A stretch of 37,850 nucleotides of DNA from an uncultured Bacilli bacterium (GCA_944351395.1 CALVPP010000007.1:1-37850); one strand, 5' to 3'. Shown: positions 16,442 through 25,007, numbered from the stretch's first letter. Notes: a model not told the origin generated them from the letters alone. Numbers and translations are program-made.

Positions 16442-17806
16442 CTAAAAAAATACTTTTACGTTAAAATAATTTACCAAATCGTTTATAGGTAATCTTATTT
16501 GTTGCATGGAATCACGTTCTCTAATCGTCACGCTATTATCATTTGCAGTATCAAAATCAATAGTCACACAAAATGGTGTTCCAATAGCGTCTTCACGACG
16601 ATAACGTTTACCGATACTACCAGAAGCATCGAATGTCACACTAAAATAATTTGATAAAATTTTATAGACTTCCAAGGCTTTTTCGTTCAATTGCTTACTA
16701 AGCGGCAATACCGCTACTTTATAAGGCGCGATGGCTGGATGTAAATGCATGACGACACGTGAATCGTTTTCTAATTGCTCTACTTCATAACTATCGCACA
16801 TCAAAGCGAGCATGAGACGATCTAAACCTAACGCTGGTTCTACGCAATAAGGTATGATTTTTTCATTTGTTTCTTGATCGAGATAAGTCAAATCTTGTTT
16901 CGAATATTCCATATGACGTTTCAAATCATAATCAGTCCTATCAGCAATACCCCAGAGTTCGCCCCAACCGAATGGATATTGATACTCAATATCTGTCGTT
17001 GCAACGCTATAGAAAGCAAGTTCCTCTTTGGCGTGATCGCGGTAACGAAGATTTTCTTTTTTAACATTTAGCGATAATAAAAAATTCATCATGTAGTTAC
17101 GCCAATATTCAAACCATTTTAAATCCTCGCCAGGTTTACAGAAAAATTCCATTTCCATCTGTTCAAATTCTCTAGTTCTAAACGTGAAATTGCCAGGAGT
17201 AATCTCGTTTCTAAATGATTTACCGACATTGACGATACCAAGTGGTAATTTTCTTCTAGTCGTTCTTACGACATTTTTAAAGTTGACGAACATGCCCTGT
17301 GCAGTTTCTGGTCTTAAATAGACGAGCGACTCATTATTAGAAGATGGTCCTAGATGTGTTTGAAACATCATGTTAAATTGACGAATATCGGTAAAATTGT
17401 GTTTTCCACAATTTGGACAAGGAATATGCTTATCTTTGATAATTTGCATCAATTCATCGCCGCTTTTACCTTCTACTTCTAAATTAGAATCAAATGTTTT
17501 AATGATTTCATCCGCACGAAGACGAGCTTTGCATTCTTTACAATCGATTAAGGGATCGTTAAATGCCTTGACATGTCCTGTCGCTTCCCACACTTTTGGA
17601 TTCATGATTATGGCACTATCAATGCCGACATTAGTAGGAGATTCTTGAACAAATTTTTTCCAAAAAGCACGTTTAATATTGTTTTTCATCTCGACGCCGA
17701 GCGGTCCATAATCCCACGAGTTAGCAAGACCGCCATAGATATCTGATCCTGGATAAACGAAACCAGATGTGATGAGATGATTTACTATTTCATCAAATTT
17801 ATACAT
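16442..17806 (-). CDS. glyS: Glycyl-tRNA synthetase, homodimeric class II type
   Basis: It charges tRNA-Gly. The 454-residue protein is the single-chain alpha2 enzyme found in Mollicutes, archaea and some Firmicutes, not the alpha2beta2 GlyQ/GlyS pair of B. subtilis. Evidence: N-terminal [38 protein letters not shown], motif 2 [43 protein letters not shown], motif 3 [13 protein letters not shown], and the anticodon-binding domain [12 protein letters not shown] zinc ribbon is suggested by CKEC/CPNC (about residues 93-137). GGAGGTGC precedes the ATG, and a TTGACA-17-TAAAAT promoter lies just upstream. No T-box leader is present. Confidence 0.96.
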   Translation of the reverse strand: MYKFDEIVNHLITSGFVYPGSDIYGGLANSWDYGPLGVEMKNNIKRAFWKKFVQESPTNVGIDSAIIMNPKVWEATGHVKAFNDPLIDCKECKARLRADEIIKTFDSNLEVEGKSGDELMQIIKDKHIPCPNCGKHNFTDIRQFNMMFQTHLGPSSNNESLVYLRPETAQGMFVNFKNVVRTTRRKLPLGIVNVGKSFRNEITPGNFTFRTREFEQMEMEFFCKPGEDLKWFEYWRNYMMNFLLSLNVKKENLRYRDHAKEELAFYSVATTDIEYQYPFGWGELWGIADRTDYDLKRHMEYSKQDLTYLDQETNEKIIPYCVEPALGLDRLMLALMCDSYEVEQLENDSRVVMHLHPAIAPYKVAVLPLSKQLNEKALEVYKILSNYFSVTFDASGSIGKRYRREDAIGTPFCVTIDFDTANDNSVTIRERDSMQQIRLPINDLVNYFNVKVFF

Positions 17807-17826
17807 TGAAATGCACCTCCAATAAA

Positions 17827-17847
17827 AAAATGCACGAAATGCATTTT
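17827..17847 (-). terminator. Terminator of the recO operon overlapping the glyS promoter
   Basis: AAAATGCA / TGCATTTT (17827-17834 and 17840-17847) forms an 8-bp stem with a 5-nt loop. On the minus strand it runs into TTTTTTTATT. It ends the ybeY-cdd-era-recO transcript. One arm contains most of the glyS -10, so a transcript starting at the glyS promoter lacks that arm and cannot fold the terminator. Confidence 0.7.
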
Positions 17848-17871
17848 AAGCACATAAAAATATTTTGTCAA
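17843..17871 (-). promoter_or_regulatory. Promoter for glyS-dnaG-rpoD
   Basis: A consensus TTGACA (17871-17866) is 17 nt from TAAAAT (17848-17843) on the minus strand. This is among the best promoters in the window and would drive glyS, dnaG, rpoD, trmK and the nif3-like gene. Confidence 0.8.
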
Positions 17872-17893
17872 CACACTATGAGTGTTATTTTGA

Positions 17894-18625
17894 TTAATTT
17901 TTGTAGAACGGTTTAAAAAGGGAAAATGATTTTATGTTAATGCCGACTGAGTCGTTTAGGAATCTGGTGAATTGGTCTAATAAATTCAAATAATAAGATA
18001 AGTCTAAATCTACTCTATAAGCATCGTCTTGTTTAGCCATAAAAACGAAGCGAAAAAGGTTTATCTCGTCTTTTTCATACTTTTTAAAAAGAAAATTATC
18101 AAAATGTTTATCGCAGATGAGTCCACCATCATCAAGCGAATAGGTGACGATATGATGTTTATCTCCACATTTTATACATCCATCTACTTTCATCTTAGCA
18201 CCCAATAAATTTATGTTATGAGCGATATATATTAAAAGATGTACGATGAATGAAGCCTTATCATCTGCCTTTAGTAAATTTAATAAATCTTCGTAAGCTT
18301 TTTCCTTATCTTCAATTGCTTCGCTTCCTTTCATCGCGAGTTCAATAGCGTAATTAAAAGAAGCATAGTCGAGAAGATTATTCAAGCGCGCTGATAAGTT
18401 TTTGATAAGCGTGCCACTTTTCAAGTGCAGCCCACCTTGTCTACCTTCGCTCAATTCAAGTTTTGCCAAGACACCTATATTTACTGCTGCAGCATTTTTA
18501 CTTTTATTGTCTTTAACGCCACGTGCATAAAAAGACAATAAACCATCTTTTGTTAAAGCACTTACCATCGCATCTTTTTCTTTTTGTAAAATATTAGTCA
18601 ATATGATAGCGTCGATTTCTAACAT
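17894..18625 (-). CDS. recO: DNA repair protein RecO
   Basis: RecO helps RecR load RecA on SSB-coated single-stranded DNA. The 243-residue protein has the N-terminal OB-fold (AIILTNILQKEKDAMVSALTKDGLLSFYARG) and a helical domain holding a zinc-finger-like stretch, CIKCGDKHHIVTYSLDDGGLICDKH. AAGGTGA lies 5 nt before the ATG. It follows era by 9 nt and closes the operon, as in Bacillus where recO also follows era. Confidence 0.9.
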   Translation of the reverse strand: MLEIDAIILTNILQKEKDAMVSALTKDGLLSFYARGVKDNKSKNAAAVNIGVLAKLELSEGRQGGLHLKSGTLIKNLSARLNNLLDYASFNYAIELAMKGSEAIEDKEKAYEDLLNLLKADDKASFIVHLLIYIAHNINLLGAKMKVDGCIKCGDKHHIVTYSLDDGGLICDKHFDNFLFKKYEKDEINLFRFVFMAKQDDAYRVDLDLSYYLNLLDQFTRFLNDSVGINIKSFSLFKPFYKN

Positions 18626-18634
18626 ATTATCACC

Positions 18635-19498
18635 TTAAAAATTCTTTAAAAAAGAATTAGAATCGCGCCAATCTTCTTTTACTTTGACAAAAAGTTCTAA
18701 TCTTATAGATTTCTTGAAAAGATTTTCTAAATCCTCTCTTGCTGTAACGCCAATTCTTTTAATCATTGCACCGTTTTTACCGATGACGATTTTCTTTTGT
18801 CCTTCGGTTTCGACGATGATATTCGCTAAGATGATCATTTTCTTCGATTTAAATTCGATTTTTTCTACCTCGACAAAAATAGCGTGTGGTACTTCTTGTT
18901 TTAAAAATTTTAAAGACTTTTCTCTTATCGTTTCAGCAATTTTAAAAGATAAAGAACTATCCGTTTTGTCAAGCGGATTATAATAAAGAGGTCCTTCCTC
19001 TAACTTATCTTTGATAAGGCTTATGAGTGTTTCGAAATTAAAATGATGAGGGACACTTGTCTCGACTTGTTTTGCTTGCGGGAGTCTTGATGAATAATAT
19101 TCTTTTACTTCATTTGCTTTATCTATCTTGACTAGATCAATTTTATTGAAACAAAGTATAAGATTTTTAAAAGACTTAAGTGAAGAAATTATTTCTTCAT
19201 CTAGTTCATCTATTGTAAGCGAAGTATCGATGACGTAGATGATGACATCCACATCTTTCATAGCGTTATAGGCAGATTTATTCATTTTTTGGCCTAATTG
19301 CTTATGCGGATGATGAATACCTGGGGTATCTAAAAAAATGATTTGTGCTTCTTCATCATTATAAATACCGCGCACATTAGTGCGGGTAGTTTGTGGTTTA
19401 TAGGTGACGATACTTATCTTCTCACCAATAATTTCGTTTAATATTGATGATTTGCCGACGTTTGTTCTTCCGACGAGAGATGCAAAGCCTACTTTCAC
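18635..19498 (-). CDS. era: GTPase Era
   Basis: Era binds the 3' end of 16S rRNA and assists 30S maturation. The 287-residue protein shows G1 GRTNVGKSS (usually GRPNVGKST), the switch I region KPQTTRTNVRG, G3 DTPGIHHP, G4 NKID, and a C-terminal KH domain with VIGKNGAMIKRIGVTAREDLE. The start is GTG, sharing one nucleotide with the cdd TAG stop, with GGAGGA 9 nt upstream. The gene order ybeY-cdd-era is classical. Confidence 0.96.
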   Translation of the reverse strand: MKVGFASLVGRTNVGKSSILNEIIGEKISIVTYKPQTTRTNVRGIYNDEEAQIIFLDTPGIHHPHKQLGQKMNKSAYNAMKDVDVIIYVIDTSLTIDELDEEIISSLKSFKNLILCFNKIDLVKIDKANEVKEYYSSRLPQAKQVETSVPHHFNFETLISLIKDKLEEGPLYYNPLDKTDSSLSFKIAETIREKSLKFLKQEVPHAIFVEVEKIEFKSKKMIILANIIVETEGQKKIVIGKNGAMIKRIGVTAREDLENLFKKSIRLELFVKVKEDWRDSNSFLKNF

Positions 19499-19899
19499 TA
19501 GCGTAAATCCTCCTCGCTAAAAGCGAATGGTAATAATTGTTCCACTGTCACCACTTTTGTGTTGCCTTTTAAATTAGTCATGATAATTTTTGCGTCTTTA
19601 TTTAAAAGTTCGCTTATCACTTGCCTACACGCACCACAAGGAGAACAAGGATCATCCGTATCAGCGACGACTACTAACGCTTCTATATCTTCTTTTTTAA
19701 CTCCTTGAAGATAGGCTTGATATATGGCATTTCGTTCAGCGCACATGCAAAGAGGATAGGAAGCATTTTCGATATTCGCTCCGACAAAAGTTTTACCATC
19801 TTTCGTCACTAACGCTGCACCGACAGCAAAATGTGAATAAGGAGTGTAAGCAAGCTTTCTTGCATCGATTGCTAATTCAATTAATTTTGTTTCTTCCAT
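19498..19899 (-). CDS. cdd: Cytidine deaminase
   Basis: It deaminates cytidine and deoxycytidine to uridine and deoxyuridine in pyrimidine salvage. The 133-residue form is the tetrameric single-domain type. Zinc ligands and the catalytic Glu are CAERNAIY (HAE replaced by CAE, as in Gram-positives) and PCSPCGACRQV; the N-terminal YSHFAVGAALVT and NIENASYP bind the nucleoside. It starts 19 nt inside the ybeY 3' end with AAGGAG upstream. The dgkA gene that lies between ybeY and cdd in Bacillus is absent. Confidence 0.96.
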   Translation of the reverse strand: MEETKLIELAIDARKLAYTPYSHFAVGAALVTKDGKTFVGANIENASYPLCMCAERNAIYQAYLQGVKKEDIEALVVVADTDDPCSPCGACRQVISELLNKDAKIIMTNLKGNTKVVTVEQLLPFAFSEEDLR

Positions 19900-20342
19900 T
19901 TTTCATCTGCTCCTTTATATATTTTTTCTTGCAAAGAAAACATTATTTTCTTTTTTTCTTCTTCGTCGTGATCATAACCACAAAGATGTAATATGCCATG
20001 GACGAAGAGAAAGCACATTTCTTCTTCGCAGGTCATATGATACTGAGGGGATTGTTTTAAAGCTGTTTGATAAGAAATGTAAATTTCCCCTAATTCTCTC
20101 ATTCCGACAATTTTATCATCCCCTTCTTCGAAAGCGAATGAGAGGACATCGGTCGTCTTATCGACTCCACGATAAGTTCTATTTAATTCGTGCATCATCT
20201 TATCATCTATGATGGATAAGGAGACGAAAATGTCTTCACCTTCAAAACCTAATTCATTTAATGTTTCATTAAGAAAATGAAAGAACATCGGTTCGTAGTT
20301 TTCTTTCGTCACATTATCGCTAAAATCAAAATTAATATTCAT
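19881..20342 (-). CDS. ybeY: Endoribonuclease YbeY
   Basis: YbeY is a zinc-dependent RNase for 16S rRNA 3'-end processing and ribosome quality control. The family motif is HGILHLCGYDH (three zinc histidines, about residues 118-128), preceded by TDVLSFAF and GEIYIS. The 153-residue length is normal. Its ATG lies 11 nt inside the end of the upstream C39-type gene with GAAGAG as a weak ribosome binding site, so translation is probably coupled to it. Confidence 0.94.
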   Translation of the reverse strand: MNINFDFSDNVTKENYEPMFFHFLNETLNELGFEGEDIFVSLSIIDDKMMHELNRTYRGVDKTTDVLSFAFEEGDDKIVGMRELGEIYISYQTALKQSPQYHMTCEEEMCFLFVHGILHLCGYDHDEEEKKKIMFSLQEKIYKGADEKWKKQN

Positions 20343-21564
20343 GCTCTTCTATTTTAGCATAATTTTCTTCTTCGCTTACACTAACATTTATAAAAGTCAT
20401 ATATGCTTTTTGATATTGTCTATATTCTTTCGCGTAAGAGAACATTTTAATCATCGTTTCACTCGCATAAAAGAGAAGGATATATGAGAACAATAATTGA
20501 CCGAAGTTAAAAGTTCCTAAAGCCATCGTAATAAAAATAGCGAGCATAGCGACGATGAACCAAATGATATATTTTTTCATGAGATAAATTTTCGCTACCT
20601 CTTCACTATCTTTGGTTAATTCGTCGACATATTTTTTAAAACTCGTGAAATCTAATTGCTTGATAAATTGTAAATGTGCTTCTTTTTCAATTATTTTTCT
20701 CTTCTTTCCTTCGACGAATTGTTTTTCGAACAAAAAGAAAAAGATATGCACTAAAAGCAAAATAGAAAATAAGTAGATGAAAATGGTACTCGTAAGACTC
20801 GCTAACACTAAAAGTAGGATGATGGTCAAGATGTTAGTTAAAAATATGATAGGTGCATTAATAGCGAAAGTTTTGATGTTTGTCATCGTCTTTAAACCCT
20901 CTATTTCATTTTGACTTTTATACAAATAATCTGCTAAATATTCCTCATCAAATTTTTTTGATAGTTTGAGACTAAAGTTTCTATAAATTATTTCGAAAAT
21001 AACAAAGGACATGAGAATGAGAAAAGGTAGATAAAAGGGAATAGAAGGTGATACGACAAAGATAAAAGCAAAAAAAGATAGGCTCACTAAAAAATTTAAA
21101 CAAATTTGTATTTGACGATCTCTTTTGTCGATGAACCTTTTCATCTTTCTTTTATGGTCATCTAATTTAAAATCATCATAGATGAGACAACTATGGTCCC
21201 AAATTTTATAAAAATCAGATAATTTCATCTTCTCTTTACCATGATTAGGATCGACGTAATAAATATATTTCTTATTAAACTTATATACGAATAAAGCATG
21301 CCCTACTTGCCCATTTTTAACATTTGCGATAAAAGGAAATTTACTAATCGATAAAAGGTCATCATCGTTTAAAAATTTGTAACCACTTAAATGGACATCG
21401 TATCGTTTTGCTATTTCTTTTAATTCAAAAAAAGAATATGTACCGCTATTTTTCGGATGTTTTAAATATAGATACCCTCTATCCTTTTTAAGATTTGCAA
21501 GCAGCATTTTTAAGCAAGTGAAGCCACAATCGTCACTATAAAGTTGTAAAATTTCGTGTACCAT
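20332..21564 (-). CDS. C39-like peptidase fused to a six-helix membrane domain, no ATPase
   Basis: A 410-residue protein resembling the first two thirds of a peptidase-containing ABC exporter. Residues 1-130 form a C39-type cysteine peptidase: Gln7, Cys13 in DDCGFTC, His89 in GHALFVY and Asp105 in VDPNHG give the expected catalytic set. Residues ~152-378 contain about six hydrophobic helices in three pairs separated by charged loops, like an exporter membrane domain. A nucleotide-binding domain, with Walker A and the ABC signature, is absent, and the chain ends after a short acidic tail. Family exporters (about 700 residues) cleave double-glycine leaders and export the peptide. No substrate gene was seen nearby. 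It overlaps ybeY by 11 nt, and its ATG has no ribosome binding site but a TGTATTcAATACA repeat (21566-21578) just before it. Function inferred only from motifs. Confidence 0.7.
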   Translation of the reverse strand: MVHEILQLYSDDCGFTCLKMLLANLKKDRGYLYLKHPKNSGTYSFFELKEIAKRYDVHLSGYKFLNDDDLLSISKFPFIANVKNGQVGHALFVYKFNKKYIYYVDPNHGKEKMKLSDFYKIWDHSCLIYDDFKLDDHKRKMKRFIDKRDRQIQICLNFLVSLSFFAFIFVVSPSIPFYLPFLILMSFVIFEIIYRNFSLKLSKKFDEEYLADYLYKSQNEIEGLKTMTNIKTFAINAPIIFLTNILTIILLLVLASLTSTIFIYLFSILLLVHIFFFLFEKQFVEGKKRKIIEKEAHLQFIKQLDFTSFKKYVDELTKDSEEVAKIYLMKKYIIWFIVAMLAIFITMALGTFNFGQLLFSYILLFYASETMIKMFSYAKEYRQYQKAYMTFINVSVSEEENYAKIEEHEY

Positions 21565-21610
21565 ATGTATTCAATACACAAAAAAGAAACTAAAGTCCTT
21601 ATTTTCAACA

Positions 21611-21640
21611 AAAAAACGATCGTGATGTCACGACCGTTTT
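21611..21640 (-). terminator. Terminator of rpsU
   Basis: AACGATCGTGA / TCACGACCGTT (21615-21625 and 21628-21638) pairs with one G-U wobble. On the minus strand it is followed by seven T residues, immediately after the rpsU stop. Confidence 0.8.
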
Positions 21641-21644
21641 TCAC

Positions 21645-21821
21645 TTACTTACGATTTTTACGACGAGCCTGTTCAGATTTTAATTTACGTTTGAGTCCAG
21701 GCTTTAGATAATATTCGCGTTTCTTAGCTTCTTGAAGAGTGCCAGCTTTGTTAACTTGACGTTTGAAACGGCGAAGAGCTTCATCTAATGATTCGTTTTC
21801 ACGTACGACTGTCTTCGGCAT
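21645..21821 (-). CDS. rpsU: Ribosomal protein bS21
   Basis: A 58-residue small-subunit protein, [20 protein letters not shown] then [20 protein letters not shown], with a basic tail ending ARRKNRK. This is the complete bS21 signature. The protein sits near the anti-Shine-Dalgarno end of 16S rRNA and affects initiation. An excellent ribosome binding site, AAGAGGTGA, lies about 7 nt before the ATG. It has its own promoter and terminator, so it is monocistronic. In Bacillus rpsU also lies in the ybeY-mtaB-dnaK part of the chromosome. Confidence 0.95.
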   Translation of the reverse strand: MPKTVVRENESLDEALRRFKRQVNKAGTLQEAKKREYYLKPGLKRKLKSEQARRKNRK

Positions 21822-21856
21822 TACATCTCACCTCTTTCACTAAGTCGTCGATTGAT

Positions 21857-21885
21857 ATTATAAAGTTCACTGCGTTTATACGCAA
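21857..21885 (-). promoter_or_regulatory. Promoter for rpsU
   Basis: TTGCGT (21885-21880) and TATAAT (21862-21857) are separated by 17 nt on the minus strand. A 5-bp inverted repeat TGCGT/ACGCA (21871-21884) covers the -35 and part of the spacer and could be an operator, or chance. Confidence 0.55.
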
Positions 21886-21913
21886 CAATAAATGTTATTT
21901 AGCACAAGAAGAA

Positions 21914-22549
21914 TTAAATTATTTTAGTTCCGTTAGATGTTCCTATGCGTGTCGCACCCGCACTCACCATGTTTAGTAAGTCTTCATGAGTTCGCACCCC
22001 GCCACTAGCTTTGACACCCATCTTTTCTCCGACAGTTTCCCTCATGAGTTTAACATCGTGTACTGTCGCTCCGCCAGTGGAGAATCCAGTTGAAGTTTTA
22101 ACGAAGTCGGCACCAGCAGATTTAGCTAGTTTGCAAGCACGAATTTTTTCTTCATCTGTCAATAGACACGTCTCAATGATGACTTTTAGTGTATGATTAG
22201 CACATTCCTTTTTAAGTAGAGCGATTTCATTTTCTACATATGGATTATCACCATCTTTTAAGCGAGCGATATTGATGACCATATCGATTTCGTCCGCGCC
22301 GTTTTTTAAAGCATCACGAGTTTCTAATATTTTAGTCTCAGTCGTATTTTGTCCTAATGGAAATCCGACGACTGTGCATACTAAAACATTGCTGCCTGTT
22401 AGTTCTTTTTTAGCTAAAGAAACATAATAAGGATTGACGCAGACGCTCATGAAATCATATTGCTTAGCCTCTTGACAAAGTTTGATGACATCAGCTTCTT
22501 TAGCATCTGGCTTCAATAGAGTGTGATCGATTAATTTGTTGTAATTCAT
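21914..22549 (-). CDS. deoC: Deoxyribose-phosphate aldolase
   Basis: DeoC cleaves 2-deoxyribose-5-phosphate to glyceraldehyde-3-phosphate and acetaldehyde in deoxynucleoside catabolism. The 211-residue TIM-barrel protein has [10 protein letters not shown] at the start, [25 protein letters not shown], and the Schiff-base lysine in FVKTSTGF (about residue 150) with the partner lysine in [16 protein letters not shown] precedes the ATG by 7 nt. It fits functionally with cdd in this window (nucleoside salvage), but it is not in that operon: the rpmF terminator precedes it. Confidence 0.95.
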   Translation of the reverse strand: MNYNKLIDHTLLKPDAKEADVIKLCQEAKQYDFMSVCVNPYYVSLAKKELTGSNVLVCTVVGFPLGQNTTETKILETRDALKNGADEIDMVINIARLKDGDNPYVENEIALLKKECANHTLKVIIETCLLTDEEKIRACKLAKSAGADFVKTSTGFSTGGATVHDVKLMRETVGEKMGVKASGGVRTHEDLLNMVSAGATRIGTSNGTKII

Positions 22550-22570
22550 GATTTAACTCCTTATAAAAAT

Positions 22571-22594
22571 AAAAAAGTTAGGCATGCCTAACTT
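22571..22594 (-). terminator. Terminator overlapping the rpmF stop codon
   Basis: AAGTTAGGCA / TGCCTAACTT (22575-22584 and 22585-22594) is a perfect 20-nt palindrome. On the minus strand it runs into TTTTTTATTTTT. Its upstream arm includes two bases of the rpmF TAA (22595-22593). Confidence 0.8.
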
Positions 22595-22814
22595 ATTTCT
22601 TTGAGGATTTTTCCTCGTCCTTCTTCTCAACTTTCTTCTCTTTTTTGACGATGACTTGACGACCATCGTAATAACCACAGCTTGGACAAACTTGGTGAGC
22701 TTTAATCGTCGCACCGCAATGAGAACAAGTTGTAAGACCACTTACTTCTAATTTAAAATGTGTACGTCTAAGTCTTTTAGTCGTCTTGGAAGTACGCCTG
22801 AATGGAACTGCCAT
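22593..22814 (-). CDS. rpmF: Ribosomal protein bL32, zinc-binding form
   Basis: A 73-residue large-subunit protein. The N-terminal [20 protein letters not shown] and the zinc motif [23 protein letters not shown] identify bL32 with all four cysteines. The C-terminal ~18 residues are a Lys/Glu-rich tail longer than in most homologues, which are near 57-60 residues. GAGGTGA lies upstream of the ATG, and the gene has its own promoter and terminator. Confidence 0.95.
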   Translation of the reverse strand: MAVPFRRTSKTTKRLRRTHFKLEVSGLTTCSHCGATIKAHQVCPSCGYYDGRQVIVKKEKKVEKKDEEKSSKK

Positions 22815-22840
22815 TTATCTTCACCTCAACTTTCAGTGTC

Positions 22841-22869
22841 ATTATAAATTTTATGTGCAATCATAACAA
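22841..22869 (-). promoter_or_regulatory. Promoter for rpmF
   Basis: TTGTTA (22869-22864) and TATAAT (22846-22841) lie 17 nt apart on the minus strand, giving a leader of about 20 nt. The rest of 22870-22947 is AT-rich and shows only a weak ATATC-TC-GATAT hairpin followed by T's that might end mtaB transcription. Confidence 0.6.
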
Positions 22870-22947
22870 GTATATTTTTGACTAAGTAAAAAAATATCTC
22901 GATATGCAATAGAAGGATAAAAATGATTTTAAAATACTAGAATTATA

Positions 22948-24231
22948 CTAAAATCTAACTTTATAGTTATAATCTATATCATTATCATCAACAACGACAG
23001 CTTTTATATCCCCAATTTTTCCTTTCTTTGAATGTAACATAATATAATTCTCGGTTAGACCAAAAAAAGTTTTAGAATGAGAGTCATACGTTTCTAAAAG
23101 AATATCAAATTTTTCATTTTTTAAAGAGAGCATAATATTTCGTCGTAACTCTTTTTCGAGTTTTAATAAACATCTCACGCGTTCCTTTTTAATTTCTCTA
23201 GGGACATCATCTTTCATCATCTTCGAAGCGAGTGTGCCCTTTCTTTCACTATAAGGAAAGACGTGAACTTTGAAAAAATTAGCGTCTTCGACGAATTTAA
23301 GAGTGTTATTAAATTGTTCATTACTTTCGCTTGGAAATCCGACGATAATGTCCGTGGACAAAATAATATCAGGCACCTCTTCTTTTAATTTATCGACGCG
23401 TTCTAAAAATAATTTTGTATCGTAATGACGATGCATTTTTTTTAAAATTTCATCATCACCACTTTGTGAGGAAATGTGGAGATGGTGACATAATCTTTTA
23501 TCTTTTTTTAATAAGTCTATCAATTCATCATCTATTGAATTAATTTCAATACTCGATAATCTTAACCTTTCTAATTTAGGAAAGGAAGAAAGTATATCTT
23601 TCAACAAAGAGACGAGACCGCCTTCTTCATCATTAAACGCAACAGTGTCGATGCCTGTTAAAACAATTTCTTTTATACCATTTTCGATCAATTGTGCAAT
23701 TTCTAGTTTTATATCTTTTCTATCGCGAGCGCGGAAACGACCTCGCACATACGGAATGATGCAATAAGAACAAAACTTATCACACCCGTCACTCGTTTTT
23801 ACGTAGGCTCTGACATGATTTTTAAAATGGTTAAGATGGGCAATTTCTTCGTATTGGCGACTATTTTTATCGCTTAAATGTAGTTTCTTACCATTTTCTT
23901 TATTTGTTAAAACTTCGAGGACATATTTTCTATCATTCGTCCCGATAGCAGCGTCTATTGGGGCTAAATTAAATATGTCATCCTTTAAATCTTCGACGAC
24001 ACAACCCATCGCTATCAATTTTGATTGAGGACTTTTTTTCTTTAAAGATCTTAAGATTTTTAATGACTTAGATTTTGCAACGTTCGTCACGTCGCACGTG
24101 TTGACGATGAGATAATGAGCGTCTTCTGGTTTATCGACGATATGATATCCGTTTTCTTTTAAAAAAAGTTTGAGGGCTTCGACCTCATAATCATTTACTT
24201 TACAACCTAAAAAAGTTAGATATACATTCAT
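22948..24231 (-). CDS. mtaB: tRNA threonylcarbamoyladenosine methylthiotransferase MtaB
   Basis: A radical-SAM enzyme that converts t6A to ms2t6A at position 37 of tRNAs. The N-terminal UPF0004 domain has the cluster cysteines in FLGCKVNDYE, NTCDVTN and MGCVVE. The radical-SAM motif is CDKFCSYCIIPYVRGRFRAR. The C-terminal TRAM-like part is short and divergent. The ATG at 24231 is chosen (427 residues, MNVYLTFLGCKVN): it lies 1 nt after the upstream stop, whereas the longer frame would need a TTG start inside the neighbour. In B. subtilis mtaB (yqeV) also sits upstream of rpsU and downstream of the dnaK operon. Confidence 0.92.
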   Translation of the reverse strand: MNVYLTFLGCKVNDYEVEALKLFLKENGYHIVDKPEDAHYLIVNTCDVTNVAKSKSLKILRSLKKKSPQSKLIAMGCVVEDLKDDIFNLAPIDAAIGTNDRKYVLEVLTNKENGKKLHLSDKNSRQYEEIAHLNHFKNHVRAYVKTSDGCDKFCSYCIIPYVRGRFRARDRKDIKLEIAQLIENGIKEIVLTGIDTVAFNDEEGGLVSLLKDILSSFPKLERLRLSSIEINSIDDELIDLLKKDKRLCHHLHISSQSGDDEILKKMHRHYDTKLFLERVDKLKEEVPDIILSTDIIVGFPSESNEQFNNTLKFVEDANFFKVHVFPYSERKGTLASKMMKDDVPREIKKERVRCLLKLEKELRRNIMLSLKNEKFDILLETYDSHSKTFFGLTENYIMLHSKKGKIGDIKAVVVDDNDIDYNYKVRF

Positions 24232-24232
24232 A

Positions 24233-25006
24233 TTATCTAATTTTGAATTGACGTCTTTCAAATTTTCTTTCTTTTTTATAAATGTAATGATGCATTCTGG
24301 CGCTGATGAGATCGTTCGTCAATAAACTATCTACCAAAGCTTTTTTATCATTAGAATTATAAGCATCAATGACTGGTTTTAATCTTTCGATAATACCGTT
24401 CTTATTGATATGATGCATGTATTTATCAAAAAGACATATTTTTGCATCTAGACGTCCTTGATCATTTATGACGTAAATATTAGATATGTCGATGTGATAG
24501 AAAAAAGCTACCTCGCCGCATTCAGAAATTTTGACGAGACGAGAAAATAAAGAATCATATAATTTGAAGCCGTATTCATCGAATGGATCGATGAGAGAGG
24601 CAGTGAAATCTTTACGCAATTCATCGTATGGATGTTCATTAAGTTTCATCGGTTCATCAGCGTAAATGAGATTTAAAGCTAGAGGAAAAGATGGGATGTA
24701 TATCTTATTTTCTTCGTTATTGAGAAGATATGGCAAACCTTCATATATTGAATTTAAGTCATCTACCGCTTCTACTTTAGCAATTTTACGTACTCTTTCT
24801 TCAATTATTTGTTTGTTGAGAAGCGATTGAATGAGTATACTCGCCTGAATAATTTTAAAATCATCGTTCGTCTCGATGAGAGATTTATCACACTGTGGAT
24901 ATTTATAGAGAAGTTCTTTGTGATTATAATAAATCTCAAATTCTTTAAGTTTCCAAATCTTCTTGATACGTTTTTTCTTGCTTTCAAGCATTTTATAGAG
25001 TTTCAT
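24233..25006 (-). CDS. Uncharacterised protein between TM2 protein and mtaB
   Basis: A 257-residue soluble, charged protein that I do not recognise. It has no signal peptide and no membrane helix. The N-terminus (MKLYKMLESKKKRIKKIWKL) and C-terminus (KKERKFERRQFKIR) are strongly basic, suggesting nucleic-acid or ribosome contact; the middle is acidic and hydrophobic (YEGLPYLLNNEENKIYIPSF). The start is uncertain: ATG 25006 lies 1 nt after the upstream stop with GGGGAG about 15 nt before it, while ATG 25033 would overlap that gene by 26 nt without a clear ribosome binding site. It lies one nucleotide from mtaB and so is cotranscribed with it. In B. subtilis this interval holds rsmE and prmA; it resembles neither (no SAM-binding or knot motif seen). 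Confidence 0.7.
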   Translation of the reverse strand: MKLYKMLESKKKRIKKIWKLKEFEIYYNHKELLYKYPQCDKSLIETNDDFKIIQASILIQSLLNKQIIEERVRKIAKVEAVDDLNSIYEGLPYLLNNEENKIYIPSFPLALNLIYADEPMKLNEHPYDELRKDFTASLIDPFDEYGFKLYDSLFSRLVKISECGEVAFFYHIDISNIYVINDQGRLDAKICLFDKYMHHINKNGIIERLKPVIDAYNSNDKKALVDSLLTNDLISARMHHYIYKKERKFERRQFKIR

Positions 25007-25007
25007 C

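Noticed and set aside
17807-17893. T-box riboswitch before glyS
   Set aside because: The interval is only 87 nt, and the promoter starts transcription about 30 nt before the ATG, leaving no room for a specifier loop or antiterminator.
22553-22741. 62-codon frame overlapping rpmF
   Set aside because: Out-of-frame with bL32, which has a full signature, ribosome binding site and promoter.
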